Shown here piece by piece: positions 6,657 through 13,889 of a DNA stretch of 35,289 bases. Every line of letters begins with the position of its first letter. Position 1 is the first letter of the stretch. The notes beneath the pieces are model-generated. The model was not told the DNA's origin and searched no databases. It was given only the letters and a program-made list of their open reading frames with translations. Position numbers and translations under genes: made by a program. The stretch comes from a virus, in IMG/VR virus record IMGVR_UViG_3300042567_002487, positions 1-35,289 of that record. One strand, 5' to 3'.

Positions 6657-6809
6657 ATGGAAACAACGACGAAAAACTTCAAACTAGAACGCGGCTCATT
6701 TGCCTGGAACGTAGTGACCCCGACAGGTGTTCGCTACTTCAAGCAGAGAGAAATAGCAGAGGACTGCATCAGGTTTCTTGAGGAAAAGCAAAAGAAGGAA
6801 ACCAAGTAA
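6657..6809 (+). CDS. 50-residue hypothetical, leaderless
   Basis: The ATG is 6 bases after the -10 box. The protein is basic, with an aromatic middle (FAWNVVTPTGVRYF) and a helical EEKQKKE tail. TAATG couples it to the next gene, sharing the A at 6809. The family is unknown. Confidence 0.65.
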   Translation: METTTKNFKLERGSFAWNVVTPTGVRYFKQREIAEDCIRFLEEKQKKETK

Positions 6810-6970
6810 TGGGACTTCTATCTGCTTACTTGATTTACAAGTATGGCAAGAACAAAGCCGAAAAGAATTGTCAACTCTCTGAAGAGCAAATGGAAATCAT
6901 TTGTGACAACTGCGGCTACAAACTTCGTCAGCATGCAGACGACGATCAAATGAGCTGCCCAAGTTTCTAA
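6809..6970 (+). CDS. 53-residue zinc-ribbon-like protein
   Basis: The ATG overlaps the preceding TAA. An N-terminal short hydrophobic helix (LLSAYLIYKYG) is followed by CDNCGYKL and a later CPS, three cysteines plus a His that could hold zinc. The TAA at 6968-6970 lies inside promoter copy 4. Confidence 0.6.
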   Translation: MGLLSAYLIYKYGKNKAEKNCQLSEEQMEIICDNCGYKLRQHADDDQMSCPSF

Positions 6971-6982
6971 AGATGTTATAAT
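6966..6982 (+). promoter_or_regulatory. Promoter element copy 4 (AAAGA class)
   Basis: TCTAAAG-ATGT-TATAAT, then 6 bases, then leader hairpin ATCAGC/GCTGAT (6989-6994 with 6999-7004). Contains the upstream stop codon. Confidence 0.85.
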
Positions 6983-7024
6983 GAACTTATCAGCAAGCGC
7001 TGATATAACGAAAAGGACAAAACA

Positions 7025-7435
7025 ATGACAAAGCGATTCGAAATCAAAGTGGCTGGAGCGACTATCACAGTCATCCCTCGTAGCTATAAATACAGCTATA
7101 AGAAAGAGTACTACCAAGCACCACGCATGTATGTGAGCGTTGCCGATGAGTCGATCATGGATAACCTTGCGAATCGCAAGCGCCGCCCATACAATGTCTA
7201 CAAGACGCTGATCCACTCAAGCGATATCGCAAGTGTTCTCAACCTTAGCGGACTACGCTGGTCACAGCACGCCGGTTGCACATGCAACTGCTCGCCAGGA
7301 TTCATCCTAAACAGCGTGCAGTCCGTCAAAGACGAGGATGGAAACTATCTCAGTCACTTCGATATCTGGGTGACTCTCGAGAATGCTCCTTCAGTTGATG
7401 AGACCAAGCCAGCCCGCGTGCTGGTTGGTCTCTAA
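7025..7435 (+). CDS. Hypothetical with Cys cluster
   Basis: A 136-residue basic protein with AAAAGGACAA before the ATG. The N-terminal half looks beta-rich with many Tyr. A compact CTCNCSPGF motif near residue 84, preceded by RWSQHAG, may bind metal. Similar Cys motifs occur in uncharacterised phage proteins. Confidence 0.75.
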   Translation: MTKRFEIKVAGATITVIPRSYKYSYKKEYYQAPRMYVSVADESIMDNLANRKRRPYNVYKTLIHSSDIASVLNLSGLRWSQHAGCTCNCSPGFILNSVQSVKDEDGNYLSHFDIWVTLENAPSVDETKPARVLVGL

Positions 7436-7436
7436 A

Positions 7437-7453
7437 ACTAAAGTTGTTATAAT
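7437..7453 (+). promoter_or_regulatory. Promoter element copy 5 (AAAGT class)
   Basis: ACTAAAG-TTGT-TATAAT. The ATG at 7461 follows after 7 bases: leaderless. Confidence 0.85.
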
Positions 7454-7460
7454 GATCTTT

Positions 7461-7979
7461 ATGGAAACAAACAAAAAAACAAAAACAAAAGCGTTCTTCT
7501 ATCAAAGAGAGTATAGCAGTTATGTAGAGATAGATCTTTCTAATCCTCTTCATAATGAACTTGCGTATCTATTCTTTGATCGGGATCTAAGTAATCCAAA
7601 GTGGTGTCCGGGAGTTTTTCCAGGATCTATTAGAAAAGCTACGGAGCTGATGAAAAAGATTGAAGGGTTTGTCGGAAAGCCAGATGCTTCAAATCTCTAT
7701 CTTAAAGTTTATAATCTTGATGAAAACGGGAAAGTCATCGGGACGTATAAAAAGAAAACTACCCATAAAACATTTAATAACAACCTTGTCCCATTCACTA
7801 CTACTATAAAAGTAACAGAAGAAGACTACATATGCGACTACTGCCTTGATCTGGGCCGCCACAATGAAGAAGAGCACGGTCCTCTGATGGATATGGAACT
7901 CAAAGTAAACTCAGCATTAGACTTAATATTTTGCAGGTTCTGCCACGGGACTCAAGACTACACAGAAGTAAAAGACTAA
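7461..7979 (+). CDS. Leaderless hypothetical, zinc-finger C-terminus
   Basis: A 172-residue protein. The frame is open from 7383, but the ATG at 7461 is the true start by promoter geometry. A Lys-rich N-terminus is followed by a mixed domain and, near 124-165, CDYCLDLGRHNEEEH and CRFCHG, giving a likely zinc site. Codon use is more T-rich than in its neighbours, suggesting a separate origin. Confidence 0.7.
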   Translation: METNKKTKTKAFFYQREYSSYVEIDLSNPLHNELAYLFFDRDLSNPKWCPGVFPGSIRKATELMKKIEGFVGKPDASNLYLKVYNLDENGKVIGTYKKKTTHKTFNNNLVPFTTTIKVTEEDYICDYCLDLGRHNEEEHGPLMDMELKVNSALDLIFCRFCHGTQDYTEVKD

Positions 7980-7981
7980 AA

Positions 7982-7998
7982 ACTAAAGTTGTTATAAT
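7982..7998 (+). promoter_or_regulatory. Promoter element copy 6 (AAAGT class)
   Basis: ACTAAAG-TTGT-TATAAT; leader begins ATCACC, ribosome site AAGGACAA. Confidence 0.85.
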
Positions 7999-8031
7999 AC
8001 TCTTATCACCTACAAACAAGGACAAAACAAA

Positions 8032-8226
8032 ATGACAATCACACGAATCACACTTAATCGCACAAGTGATCCACACACAAAGCTCAAGCCGGGCGACAAG
8101 GGAACTCTCAAAAGCAGCAGAGTCGATCCTTGGGGTGACAGAGTCATCTCAGTCAACTGGGACTCAGGCTCAAGTCTTTCTCTCATCTCGGGCGAAGACT
8201 CGTGGAGTGAAGAAGAGCAAAACTAA
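8032..8226 (+). CDS. DUF4314-like small protein
   Basis: A 64-residue protein. SDPHTKLKPGDKGTL, then VNWDSGSSLSLISGEDSW, matches the pattern I know for DUF4314: a small SH3-like barrel of unknown role common in actinobacterial and phage genomes. The stop codon is inside promoter copy 7. Confidence 0.75.
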   Translation: MTITRITLNRTSDPHTKLKPGDKGTLKSSRVDPWGDRVISVNWDSGSSLSLISGEDSWSEEEQN

Positions 8227-8238
8227 AGTTGTTATAAT
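8222..8238 (+). promoter_or_regulatory. Promoter element copy 7 (AAAGT class)
   Basis: ACTAAAG-TTGT-TATAAT; leader starts ATCAACC; contains the upstream stop codon. Confidence 0.85.
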
Positions 8239-8269
8239 GACTTTATCAACCAATACAAAAGGACAAACC

Positions 8270-8596
8270 ATGAGTACAATTACAACCACTAAAACAGAGG
8301 TCATCATCTCCGAAGATGTGACCCAGTTGGATCCAGCGATGGAAGCAATCATCGTTGAGTTTAACGAAGCCAAGGCAGCCATCAAGGCTCTTGAGGCAAA
8401 GAAGTCAGCGGCTGAAAATGCAATCCGCGAAGCGCTAAAGGGCAACGACGTTGGCCTTATCAATGGCGTCGAACGAGTTCGCGTTCAGCATCGCAACCTG
8501 AGCAAGATTGATCGCGAGTCTCTCAAGACAGCGTTCCCTGAGGCGTACGCCGCAGTGCTCAGCGAATCGTCTTACACAGTCCTCCAGGCTAAGTAA
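8270..8596 (+). CDS. Coiled-coil hypothetical protein
   Basis: A 108-residue protein. The ATG at 8270 follows AAAAGGACAAACC; a longer upstream frame runs through the promoter and is not used. Residues 28-60 are a long charged helix, likely coiled coil. The C-terminal IDRESLKTAFPEAYAAV recalls small proteins encoded beside phage exonucleases, but no recombination gene is next to it here. Confidence 0.7.
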   Translation: MSTITTTKTEVIISEDVTQLDPAMEAIIVEFNEAKAAIKALEAKKSAAENAIREALKGNDVGLINGVERVRVQHRNLSKIDRESLKTAFPEAYAAVLSESSYTVLQAK

Positions 8597-8826
8597 GATC
8601 GAGGAAGCGCCGGCCGGGAGACCCCCCCTCTCCTGGCTGGCAACTCCTCAAGGTTTAGGTGCCCAAGGGCGAAAGCTCAATAGTAGGGAGCCTGATGGTT
8701 CTGGGTCTCCACCCAGCTAAGTAGGCAGCAGCAGTGAAAACGCAGGTGCAGTCAAGTCACGCCTTCGGGCAATGACAACGACTGCAGAGTCGGATAGTAA
8801 CAGCGGTAAGCACGCGGCCATCAAAT
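8597..8826 (+). ncRNA. Candidate structured RNA, about 230 nt
   Basis: No convincing frame or ribosome site is present; a + frame crossing it has no start signal. Visible structure: a 13-bp stem 8609-8621/8629-8641 with an all-C loop of seven, closed further by GAGGA/TCCTC; GGGC-GAAA-GCTC at 8667-8678 (GNRA tetraloop); CTGGGT-CTCC-ACCCAG at 8701-8716; GTCA/TGAC with GCC-TTCG-GGC at 8756-8776; and CGACT-GCAG-AGTCG at 8779-8792. So many stable hairpins with GNRA and UUCG loops point to a functional RNA transcribed with the gene before it. Confidence 0.6.
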
Positions 8827-8843
8827 TCTAAAGAAGATATAAT
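8827..8843 (+). promoter_or_regulatory. Promoter element copy 8 (AAAGA class)
   Basis: TCTAAAG-AAGA-TATAAT; leader hairpin CAGCC/GGCTG starts at +1. Confidence 0.85.
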
Positions 8844-8889
8844 GAACATATCAGCCAACACCGGCTGGTAAGACAAAAGGACAACCACA

Positions 8890-9291
8890 ATGTTTCAACA
8901 CGCAAAAATTACTTACCGAGATCGCAGAACAACAGCGGCTTTCGATGGCCCGATTCTCGAGTCAACTCCAGAAGATGGTGTAGAAGTTTGGCACGAGCGT
9001 GTCAAGGTTACAATGTCACACAACAAAGACAAGAAGCGCTACGAAGCGTATATCTCTTGGTGCAAGGCGTCTGAGCGCAATGGCTTTCAAGTCGAGCAGT
9101 CTGCGATCTTTACTGATCCTTTCGTTGAGTTCGCAACTGCGCCAGCCGCGCGCTTCAACGAGAATAAGTTTGAAGTCTTTTGCACAGAAGTTCAGGCGAT
9201 GTGTAACGTCATTGTCGCTGGCGATCTCGCCACAGGACCAGCTGCGGATCTTCTTCGCAAGGCAAATAGCTTCGCCTTGGTGAAGAACTAA
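8890..9291 (+). CDS. Hypothetical protein
   Basis: A 133-residue protein with AAAGGACAACC before the ATG. It is of mixed alpha/beta character, with two Trp-containing strands early and a helical C-terminus; two single cysteines, no motif. It is followed directly by promoter copy 9, which holds its stop codon. Confidence 0.75.
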   Translation: MFQHAKITYRDRRTTAAFDGPILESTPEDGVEVWHERVKVTMSHNKDKKRYEAYISWCKASERNGFQVEQSAIFTDPFVEFATAPAARFNENKFEVFCTEVQAMCNVIVAGDLATGPAADLLRKANSFALVKN

Positions 9292-9303
9292 AGTTGTTAT
9301 AAT
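9287..9303 (+). promoter_or_regulatory. Promoter element copy 9 (AAAGT class)
   Basis: ACTAAAG-TTGT-TATAAT; leader ATACCC; contains the upstream stop codon. Confidence 0.85.
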
Positions 9304-9335
9304 AATCTTATACCCAATACGAAAGGACAACTAAC

Positions 9336-9701
9336 ATGGGAGACAGAGCAGTAATCGGATTCAAGGCGGACGTGGCAGCAGTGCCAGTATTCCTATACGC
9401 CCACTGGGGCGGAAGCGACAGATACAAAGACGCGCAACGCGCAATCGAGGCAGCACGTCCTCGATGGAATGACCACGCTTATGCGACACGCATCGGCATC
9501 TCACAAATCGTTGAGAACTACTGGGCAGAAGAAACTGGGTTCGGCGTCAGTGCCGGTCACAACTCATTCAGCACGCCCGACTACGATGACGTGATTCTCA
9601 TTACATGGGAAGACAAGTTAGTCGAGATTGTAAGTGCGAGTGACTCCACTAAGGTTTCACAAACAATGACATTCGATGAGTTCTCCAGTCAGCTTGTCTG
9701 A
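9336..9701 (+). CDS. Conserved phage hypothetical (MGDRAVIGFK type)
   Basis: A 121-residue protein. The opening MGDRAVIGFK and the LYAHWGG segment (residues 20-26) match a hypothetical family I have seen repeatedly in phages and their hosts. It is acidic, probably globular, with unknown function. An 8-bp hairpin overlaps its stop codon. Confidence 0.8.
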   Translation: MGDRAVIGFKADVAAVPVFLYAHWGGSDRYKDAQRAIEAARPRWNDHAYATRIGISQIVENYWAEETGFGVSAGHNSFSTPDYDDVILITWEDKLVEIVSASDSTKVSQTMTFDEFSSQLV

Positions 9702-9705
9702 CTGG
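9685..9705 (+). terminator. Hairpin spanning the stop codon
   Basis: CCAGTCAG-CTTGT-CTGACTGG, 8-bp stem, immediately before promoter copy 10. Confidence 0.6.
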
Positions 9706-9708
9706 AAA

Positions 9709-9725
9709 ACTAAAGTTGATATAAT
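9709..9725 (+). promoter_or_regulatory. Promoter element copy 10 (AAAGT class)
   Basis: ACTAAAG-TTGA-TATAAT; leader hairpin CAGC/GCTG begins at +1. Confidence 0.85.
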
Positions 9726-9765
9726 GATTACATCAGCACAACGCTGACCAGACAAAAGGACAAAC

Positions 9766-10245
9766 ATGGAAACACCTACAACAACAATCGCAGGACGAGC
9801 AGTCTATATGGAGTTCCGCAAGGGACCTTCAACGACTCAAGTTCTTCTCATGCCGGAAGGACGCTGCACATCAGGACACACAGTTCCGATGACAATGTAC
9901 CGCCGGCGAGTATCGCCAGCAGCGCCACGCAAAACATGGCGCATGGTTTCATCCGCAGTGAGTGGAGCAGTTACAGCAGGCGTATCGACAACAGCAACTG
10001 GCTCATTGCCAATTCCAGTAGATCTGCGCGCTGAAGCAACAAGGCGTCTGTCATTCTCATACACTCTCTTCGACAGCTTGAAGAATAACGACTGGAAGCT
10101 CTACAAGGAAGCTATCGTAGTCGAAGTACTGCCGACAGACCTTGATGATGCTCGTATGGGTCGCACTCCATACAAAACTCTCGGACGAATTCTCAAGGCT
10201 CGCAAGTTCCTCGGCTTCCCCAAAGAGATCTTTGGGGCGGTCTGA
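9766..10245 (+). CDS. Hypothetical protein upstream of the AAA+ gene
   Basis: A 159-residue basic protein with AAAAGGACAAAC before the ATG. The N-terminal half contains RRRVSPAAPRKTW and a small-residue stretch (residues 63-80); the C-terminal half is helical (FDSLKNNDWKLYKEA). I do not recognise it. Its position next to the MoxR/VWA pair makes it a candidate third component. Confidence 0.7.
   Translation: METPTTTIAGRAVYMEFRKGPSTTQVLLMPEGRCTSGHTVPMTMYRRRVSPAAPRKTWRMVSSAVSGAVTAGVSTTATGSLPIPVDLRAEATRRLSFSYTLFDSLKNNDWKLYKEAIVVEVLPTDLDDARMGRTPYKTLGRILKARKFLGFPKEIFGAV
10218..10237 (+). terminator. Hairpin in the 3' end of the gene
   Basis: CCCCAAAG-AGAT-CTTTGGGG, perfect 8-bp stem, 8 bases before the stop codon's end. 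Confidence 0.55.
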
Positions 10246-10246
10246 A

Positions 10247-10263
10247 TCTAAAGATTATATAAT
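10247..10263 (+). promoter_or_regulatory. Promoter element copy 11 (AAAGA class)
   Basis: TCTAAAG-ATTA-TATAAT; unstructured leader, AAAAGGACAAA ribosome site. Confidence 0.8.
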
Positions 10264-10295
10264 AATCTCAACACCTACAAACAAAAGGACAAATA

Positions 10296-11291
10296 ATGAC
10301 AACGACAGCAACAACTTATGATGTTATGGGAGCAGGGATCACTGAGCTTCTCATGACAGCAGCGGCTCAGGCATTCTCCCCTGACGCAGCACATGAACTA
10401 GATAAGAAGATCCTTGACGCCGGAAGAGCCGCTAGCAGAACAGCAGCAGTAAAGAAGAAAGTCAAGATGGTCTCAACAGATTCACTCGAAGGAGAAACAA
10501 AGTACTCACGCCCTAATGGCGAAGACTACTACACCCGAGCATGGGGCGAGCACAATGACGTGCAAGTTCTGCGTAAGGCGCGTGAAGGTTCACAGTACGC
10601 ACTCCTCTACGGAGCACCTGGTTGTGGAAAGACTGCACTCATTGAAGCAGCGTTCCACACTGAAGCTGGCGGAATACAAACAGTGCTCGGCTCAGGTGAC
10701 ACTGAAGTGTCCGACTTAGTTGGCGGATATGTTCAGACACCAAGTGGTGGCTTCGTCTGGGAAGATGGCCCATTGCTCAAAGCAGCAGAGTCAGGCGGCG
10801 TGTTGCTGATCGACGAAGTCGGATTGATTGATCCTAAAGTTCTTTCAATCATCTACGGCTTGATGGATGGACGCCGTGAGTACACAGTCACAGCAAACCC
10901 AGAACGCGGAACTGTCAAGGCAAAGCCTGGCTTCTACGTAGTCGCAGCGACAAACCCCAATGCACCTGGAGTTCGTCTCTCTGAAGCTCTTCTTTCACGA
11001 TTCACTGTTCACGCAGAGATGACAACTGACTGGGGTCTTGCTCGCAAGCTCGGTTGCCCAACTCCAATTGTGACAGCAGCGCAGAACCTGAGCAAGAAGC
11101 AGCAGTCAAACGAAGTGTCATGGGCTCCGCAGATGCGCGAACTCCTGGCATTCAGAGAACTGTCTAAGACATTCGGTAGCAAGTTCGCGATCTCGAACTT
11201 ATTGGCCGCGGCTCCCGAGATTGATCGCCCAGTTGTGGCGGATGTCTTGACCCGAGTCTTCGGTGAAGAGTGCCGACCAGCCAAGATCTAG
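10296..11291 (+). CDS. MoxR-type AAA+ ATPase
   Basis: A 331-residue protein. Walker A GAPGCGKT is at 106-113, Walker B LLIDEVG at 170-176, sensor-1 AATN at 217-220 and the arginine finger in LLSRF at 235. The helix-2-type insert VGGYVQTPSGGFVWEDGPL is typical of MoxR/CbbQ ATPases, which act as chaperone-like remodellers paired with a VWA protein. Such a partner follows at 11388, each gene with its own promoter. Homologous pairs occur in other actinophages; their target is unsettled. Confidence 0.9.
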   Translation: MTTTATTYDVMGAGITELLMTAAAQAFSPDAAHELDKKILDAGRAASRTAAVKKKVKMVSTDSLEGETKYSRPNGEDYYTRAWGEHNDVQVLRKAREGSQYALLYGAPGCGKTALIEAAFHTEAGGIQTVLGSGDTEVSDLVGGYVQTPSGGFVWEDGPLLKAAESGGVLLIDEVGLIDPKVLSIIYGLMDGRREYTVTANPERGTVKAKPGFYVVAATNPNAPGVRLSEALLSRFTVHAEMTTDWGLARKLGCPTPIVTAAQNLSKKQQSNEVSWAPQMRELLAFRELSKTFGSKFAISNLLAAAPEIDRPVVADVLTRVFGEECRPAKI

Positions 11292-11296
11292 GTCTT

Positions 11297-11333
11297 CAGC
11301 GGCTGGCTCCTGTAGGTGGGAGCCGGCCAGCTG
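11297..11333 (+). terminator. Intrinsic terminator after the AAA+ gene
   Basis: CAGCGGCTGGCTCC pairs with GGAGCCGGCCAGCTG (one bulge, one wobble) around 8 bases and is followed by ATTTTCT. Confidence 0.7.
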
Positions 11334-11337
11334 ATTT

Positions 11338-11354
11338 TCTAAAGTTGGTATAAT
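11338..11354 (+). promoter_or_regulatory. Promoter element copy 12 (AAAGT class)
   Basis: TCTAAAG-TTGG-TATAAT; the leader holds two AAGGACAAA-type ribosome sites in tandem. Confidence 0.85.
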
Positions 11355-11387
11355 GATCTATACAAGGACAAACCTAAAGGACAAAAC

Positions 11388-13196
11388 ATGGGACATCTAA
11401 AATACGACAAAAAGACTCGCGCAGAGTCCACGCCAGTTGAGTGGCTTGGCATCGGAGCTGCAGTCGGAGAGCTCGCTAACAAGTGGGCAGATCGCCACGA
11501 CCTCGTGGGATACGTAGGACCTGGTGCCGGCGGAGTTGCTCCAGCGTGCTACACTCCAGCAACTGCTGAAGTTGAAGTCAATGTTGAAGTTGCCTTCGGC
11601 GGCAATATCTCTCCCGAGACAATCGGCGACTTGCGAGTTCGCTCAAACCAATTCGAGTGGCCAAAAGCTACAGGCGCAATCTTTCACGAAGCGCTTCACG
11701 CTCGCTTCTCTAACTGGGATATCGAAGCCGCGTTCAATGCGTTGTCGCCGGCTGAATTCAAAGCTCTTATCTATCTTGAAGAAGGACGCATCGAATACAA
11801 TGGCGTGACTATCATGCCAGAGAACAGAGCGTTTCTTCGCGCAAGCGCGCTCGAGATTGTAGTTGCTGATCTTAAAGAAGAAGCAATCAAAGAAAGCGAC
11901 ACACGAGTTGCTGCAGCTATTGCTGCTCTCACAATGGCACGAGTCTCTGCGGGTGTTCTTCAAGACGAAGACATTGAAGCAATCACTCCACTCATTGAGT
12001 CTAAGCTCGGCGCAGCGACACTTGCAAAGCTTCGCGAGATCTGGATTGCGGCGCAGGACCACAACAATCATCTTGACGCAACAGCAATGTATCCGCTTGC
12101 ACGCAAGTGGGTTGAGATTGTTAACGAGCAAGCAGAAGAGAATGGCGAGCCTGATCCAGGCGAAGGCACTCCTGATGAGAATGGCGCTGAAGGTTCCGGC
12201 GGAATCATGGGCGAGATGCTCGAGGCACTCGAAGAAGCAGCAGGCACTGCAGCAATCAATGCTAGCGGAGATCTTGATGATCAACAGACCACTGAAGAGT
12301 GGAGTGAGATCGCGAAGGAACGCGGCAGTTCAGCGAAGACTCAGAAGGAACACGAGAGTGTTGCGAATGAAGTCTTTGGCCAGGGCACCGGTCCAATGGC
12401 CGATGGCAAGAGCAGCAGCCGACTCATTGAAGAGCGTACTCCGTCTGCGGAAGAACGAGCAGCGGCTGTCACAGTCGCACGACTTCTCGAGAAGGCAAAG
12501 TATCGCGAGCGCGATGTTGTTGAGATTGCATCAATCGTTCCTCCCGGACGCCTTCGCACTCGTGCAATGGTTCAAGGTGCGGCACTCAAGAGCAAGGGCA
12601 TCATGACTCAAGTTGAGCCATGGCGTCGCTCAGTGCGCAAGCACACTGACGAGCCAACGCTTAACATTGGCGTGATGGTTGACATCAGCGGTTCAATGAG
12701 TGAAGCGATGAACCCGATGGCAGTTACTGCTTGGGTGATGAGCGAAGCAGCACGCCGAATACAAGCACGCGCAGCGATGGTGTACTACGGCGAAGGTGTC
12801 TTCCCAACTCTGAAGCCCGGTCAGCACCTTGACAAAGTCAACGTGTACACCGCGTCTGATGGGACTGAGAAGTTTGACAAAGCGTTCAAGGCATTGAATG
12901 GTTCGCTCAACTTGTTGAATGGCTCAGGAGCTCGCATGCTGGTAGTTGTAAGTGATGGTTGCTACACAGAGCAAGAACTACAAGCAGCACGCCGCTGGGT
13001 GAATGAGTGCGACAAAGCTGGTGTCGGAGTTCTTTGGCTTCCGTTTGATAGTCGCGGCGGTATGTACGCGTCAGCAATCTGCAAAGGTTCATCAGCGGTT
13101 GTTCTAAAGGGAGTTCGTGACCCGGCTGCAGTGGCCACTGAGATCGGCGCTGCTGCGGCGAAAGCAATGACCACGGTATCCAGCAAGGCTGCCTAA
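11388..13196 (+). CDS. VWA-domain protein with HExxH motif (MoxR partner)
   Basis: A 602-residue protein. N-terminal AIFHEALHARFS holds an HExxH zinc-peptidase motif at residues 100-104, with YLEEGRIE (129-136) as a candidate third ligand. A Glu/Gly-rich linker near 245-275 is followed by a C-terminal VWA domain: MIDAS D-I-S-G-S at 432-436 and SDG at 522-524. The layout resembles the CobT-like VWA proteins that work with MoxR or CobS ATPases, plus an added metallopeptidase-like domain. Coupled unfolding or cleavage of a host or virion protein is an inference. Confidence 0.85.
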   Translation: MGHLKYDKKTRAESTPVEWLGIGAAVGELANKWADRHDLVGYVGPGAGGVAPACYTPATAEVEVNVEVAFGGNISPETIGDLRVRSNQFEWPKATGAIFHEALHARFSNWDIEAAFNALSPAEFKALIYLEEGRIEYNGVTIMPENRAFLRASALEIVVADLKEEAIKESDTRVAAAIAALTMARVSAGVLQDEDIEAITPLIESKLGAATLAKLREIWIAAQDHNNHLDATAMYPLARKWVEIVNEQAEENGEPDPGEGTPDENGAEGSGGIMGEMLEALEEAAGTAAINASGDLDDQQTTEEWSEIAKERGSSAKTQKEHESVANEVFGQGTGPMADGKSSSRLIEERTPSAEERAAAVTVARLLEKAKYRERDVVEIASIVPPGRLRTRAMVQGAALKSKGIMTQVEPWRRSVRKHTDEPTLNIGVMVDISGSMSEAMNPMAVTAWVMSEAARRIQARAAMVYYGEGVFPTLKPGQHLDKVNVYTASDGTEKFDKAFKALNGSLNLLNGSGARMLVVVSDGCYTEQELQAARRWVNECDKAGVGVLWLPFDSRGGMYASAICKGSSAVVLKGVRDPAAVATEIGAAAAKAMTTVSSKAA

Positions 13197-13200
13197 GATC

Positions 13201-13253
13201 GTCAGCACGGGGTGAGTAGTTTACTTGTCCTTTACGTCCTCCTCCGTGCTGGC
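13201..13253 (+). terminator. Hairpin after the VWA gene
   Basis: GTCAGCACGG pairs with CCGTGCTGGC (10 bp, one wobble) around a 33-base loop, followed by a pyrimidine-rich stretch. Confidence 0.55.
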
Positions 13254-13262
13254 CCTTCTCTT

Positions 13263-13279
13263 TCTAAAGTTGTTATAAT
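13263..13279 (+). promoter_or_regulatory. Promoter element copy 13 (AAAGT class)
   Basis: TCTAAAG-TTGT-TATAAT; leader ATCAACAC, ribosome site AAAAGGA. Confidence 0.85.
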
Positions 13280-13312
13280 GAACATATCAACACAACGACA
13301 AAAGGATACACA

Positions 13313-13549
13313 ATGGACCGTGATGCATATATCAAACGAGAATACGGCGCACTAGTCGGTCGCAAGATCAAGACGGTCCGACCACTGACTAACGGTGAGT
13401 GCGAAGACTTCGGCTGGGACGGTAGCTTCTCAGGCGTACCTATGGTCATCATTCTTGATGACGGTACTGCTTTGATCCCATCGTCAGACCCTGAAGGCAA
13501 CGACTCAGGCCACATATTTGTAGAGTCTACAGTAAAGGTGCTGATCTAG
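13313..13549 (+). CDS. Small hypothetical, beta-rich
   Basis: A 78-residue protein with alternating hydrophobic strands (GRKIKTVRPL, PMVIILDDGTALIPSSDPEGN). It looks like a small barrel, similar in character to conserved phage proteins of unknown role. It is followed by about 100 bases holding two bipartite repeats. Confidence 0.7.
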   Translation: MDRDAYIKREYGALVGRKIKTVRPLTNGECEDFGWDGSFSGVPMVIILDDGTALIPSSDPEGNDSGHIFVESTVKVLI

Positions 13550-13563
13550 CACAAAAACAAAAA

Positions 13564-13600
13564 CCCGGCCTAGTAGGCAACTGAATACGTTGACGGTGGC
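13564..13600 (+). repeat. Bipartite repeat, intergenic copy A
   Basis: CCCGGCCTAGTA, 16 bases, GACGGTGGC, then a T-run. It is not within a gene, so codon constraint cannot explain it. Confidence 0.7.
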
Positions 13601-13610
13601 TTTTTGAAGT

Positions 13611-13647
13611 CCCGGCCTGGTATAGAGCCCGACTATGAGACGGTGGC
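13611..13647 (+). repeat. Bipartite repeat, intergenic copy B
   Basis: CCCGGCCTGGTA, 16 bases, GACGGTGGC, then TTTT. It starts exactly 47 bases after copy A and runs into promoter copy 14. Confidence 0.7.
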
Positions 13648-13650
13648 TTT

Positions 13651-13667
13651 TCTAAAGAAGATACAAT
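13651..13667 (+). promoter_or_regulatory. Promoter element copy 14 (AAAGA class)
   Basis: TCTAAAG-AAGA-TACAAT, weakened -10; the bipartite repeat copy B ends 3 bases upstream, so this is a candidate regulated promoter. Confidence 0.75.
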
Positions 13668-13698
13668 GACTAATACCAACGACAACAAAGGACAACAC

Positions 13699-13887
13699 AT
13701 GAACCACTATTTTGCAACTGATGGCAATTACGGAAACGCAGAGAATCTGATAATTATCGACACAACTGATTGGACAGAAGACGAATGGGACATTATTGAC
13801 CAATCGCCCGAAAATGATCGCACAAAAATTGCACAGCAACTTTCACAAGGTCAAAACGAAAATCAGCTTTCTCTCTTTGAAGAGTAA
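13699..13887 (+). CDS. 62-residue protein with sliding-clamp-binding tail
   Basis: The ATG at 13699, after AAAGGACAAC, is preferred to the in-frame ATG at 13666, which is inside the promoter. It is acidic, with DWTEDEWDIIDQ in the middle. The C-terminus ENQLSLFEE contains QLSLF, an exact match to the bacterial beta-clamp-binding consensus QL[SD]LF. This suggests docking on the host DNA polymerase clamp, to inhibit or recruit. The core is unrecognised. Confidence 0.75.
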   Translation: MNHYFATDGNYGNAENLIIIDTTDWTEDEWDIIDQSPENDRTKIAQQLSQGQNENQLSLFEE

Positions 13888-13889
13888 AA

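Noticed and set aside
8508-8720. Plus frame crossing 8597-8720
   Set aside because: No start signal, Pro/Arg-rich product, and the region folds into many hairpins.
11643-12284. Minus-strand frame of 213 codons inside the VWA gene
   Set aside because: A shadow of a well-supported gene with HExxH and MIDAS motifs; Cys-rich product without start signals.
13564-13647. attP or CRISPR-type repeat
   Set aside because: Only two tandem copies, no integrase or cas genes in the window, asymmetric half-sites with variable spacing elsewhere.
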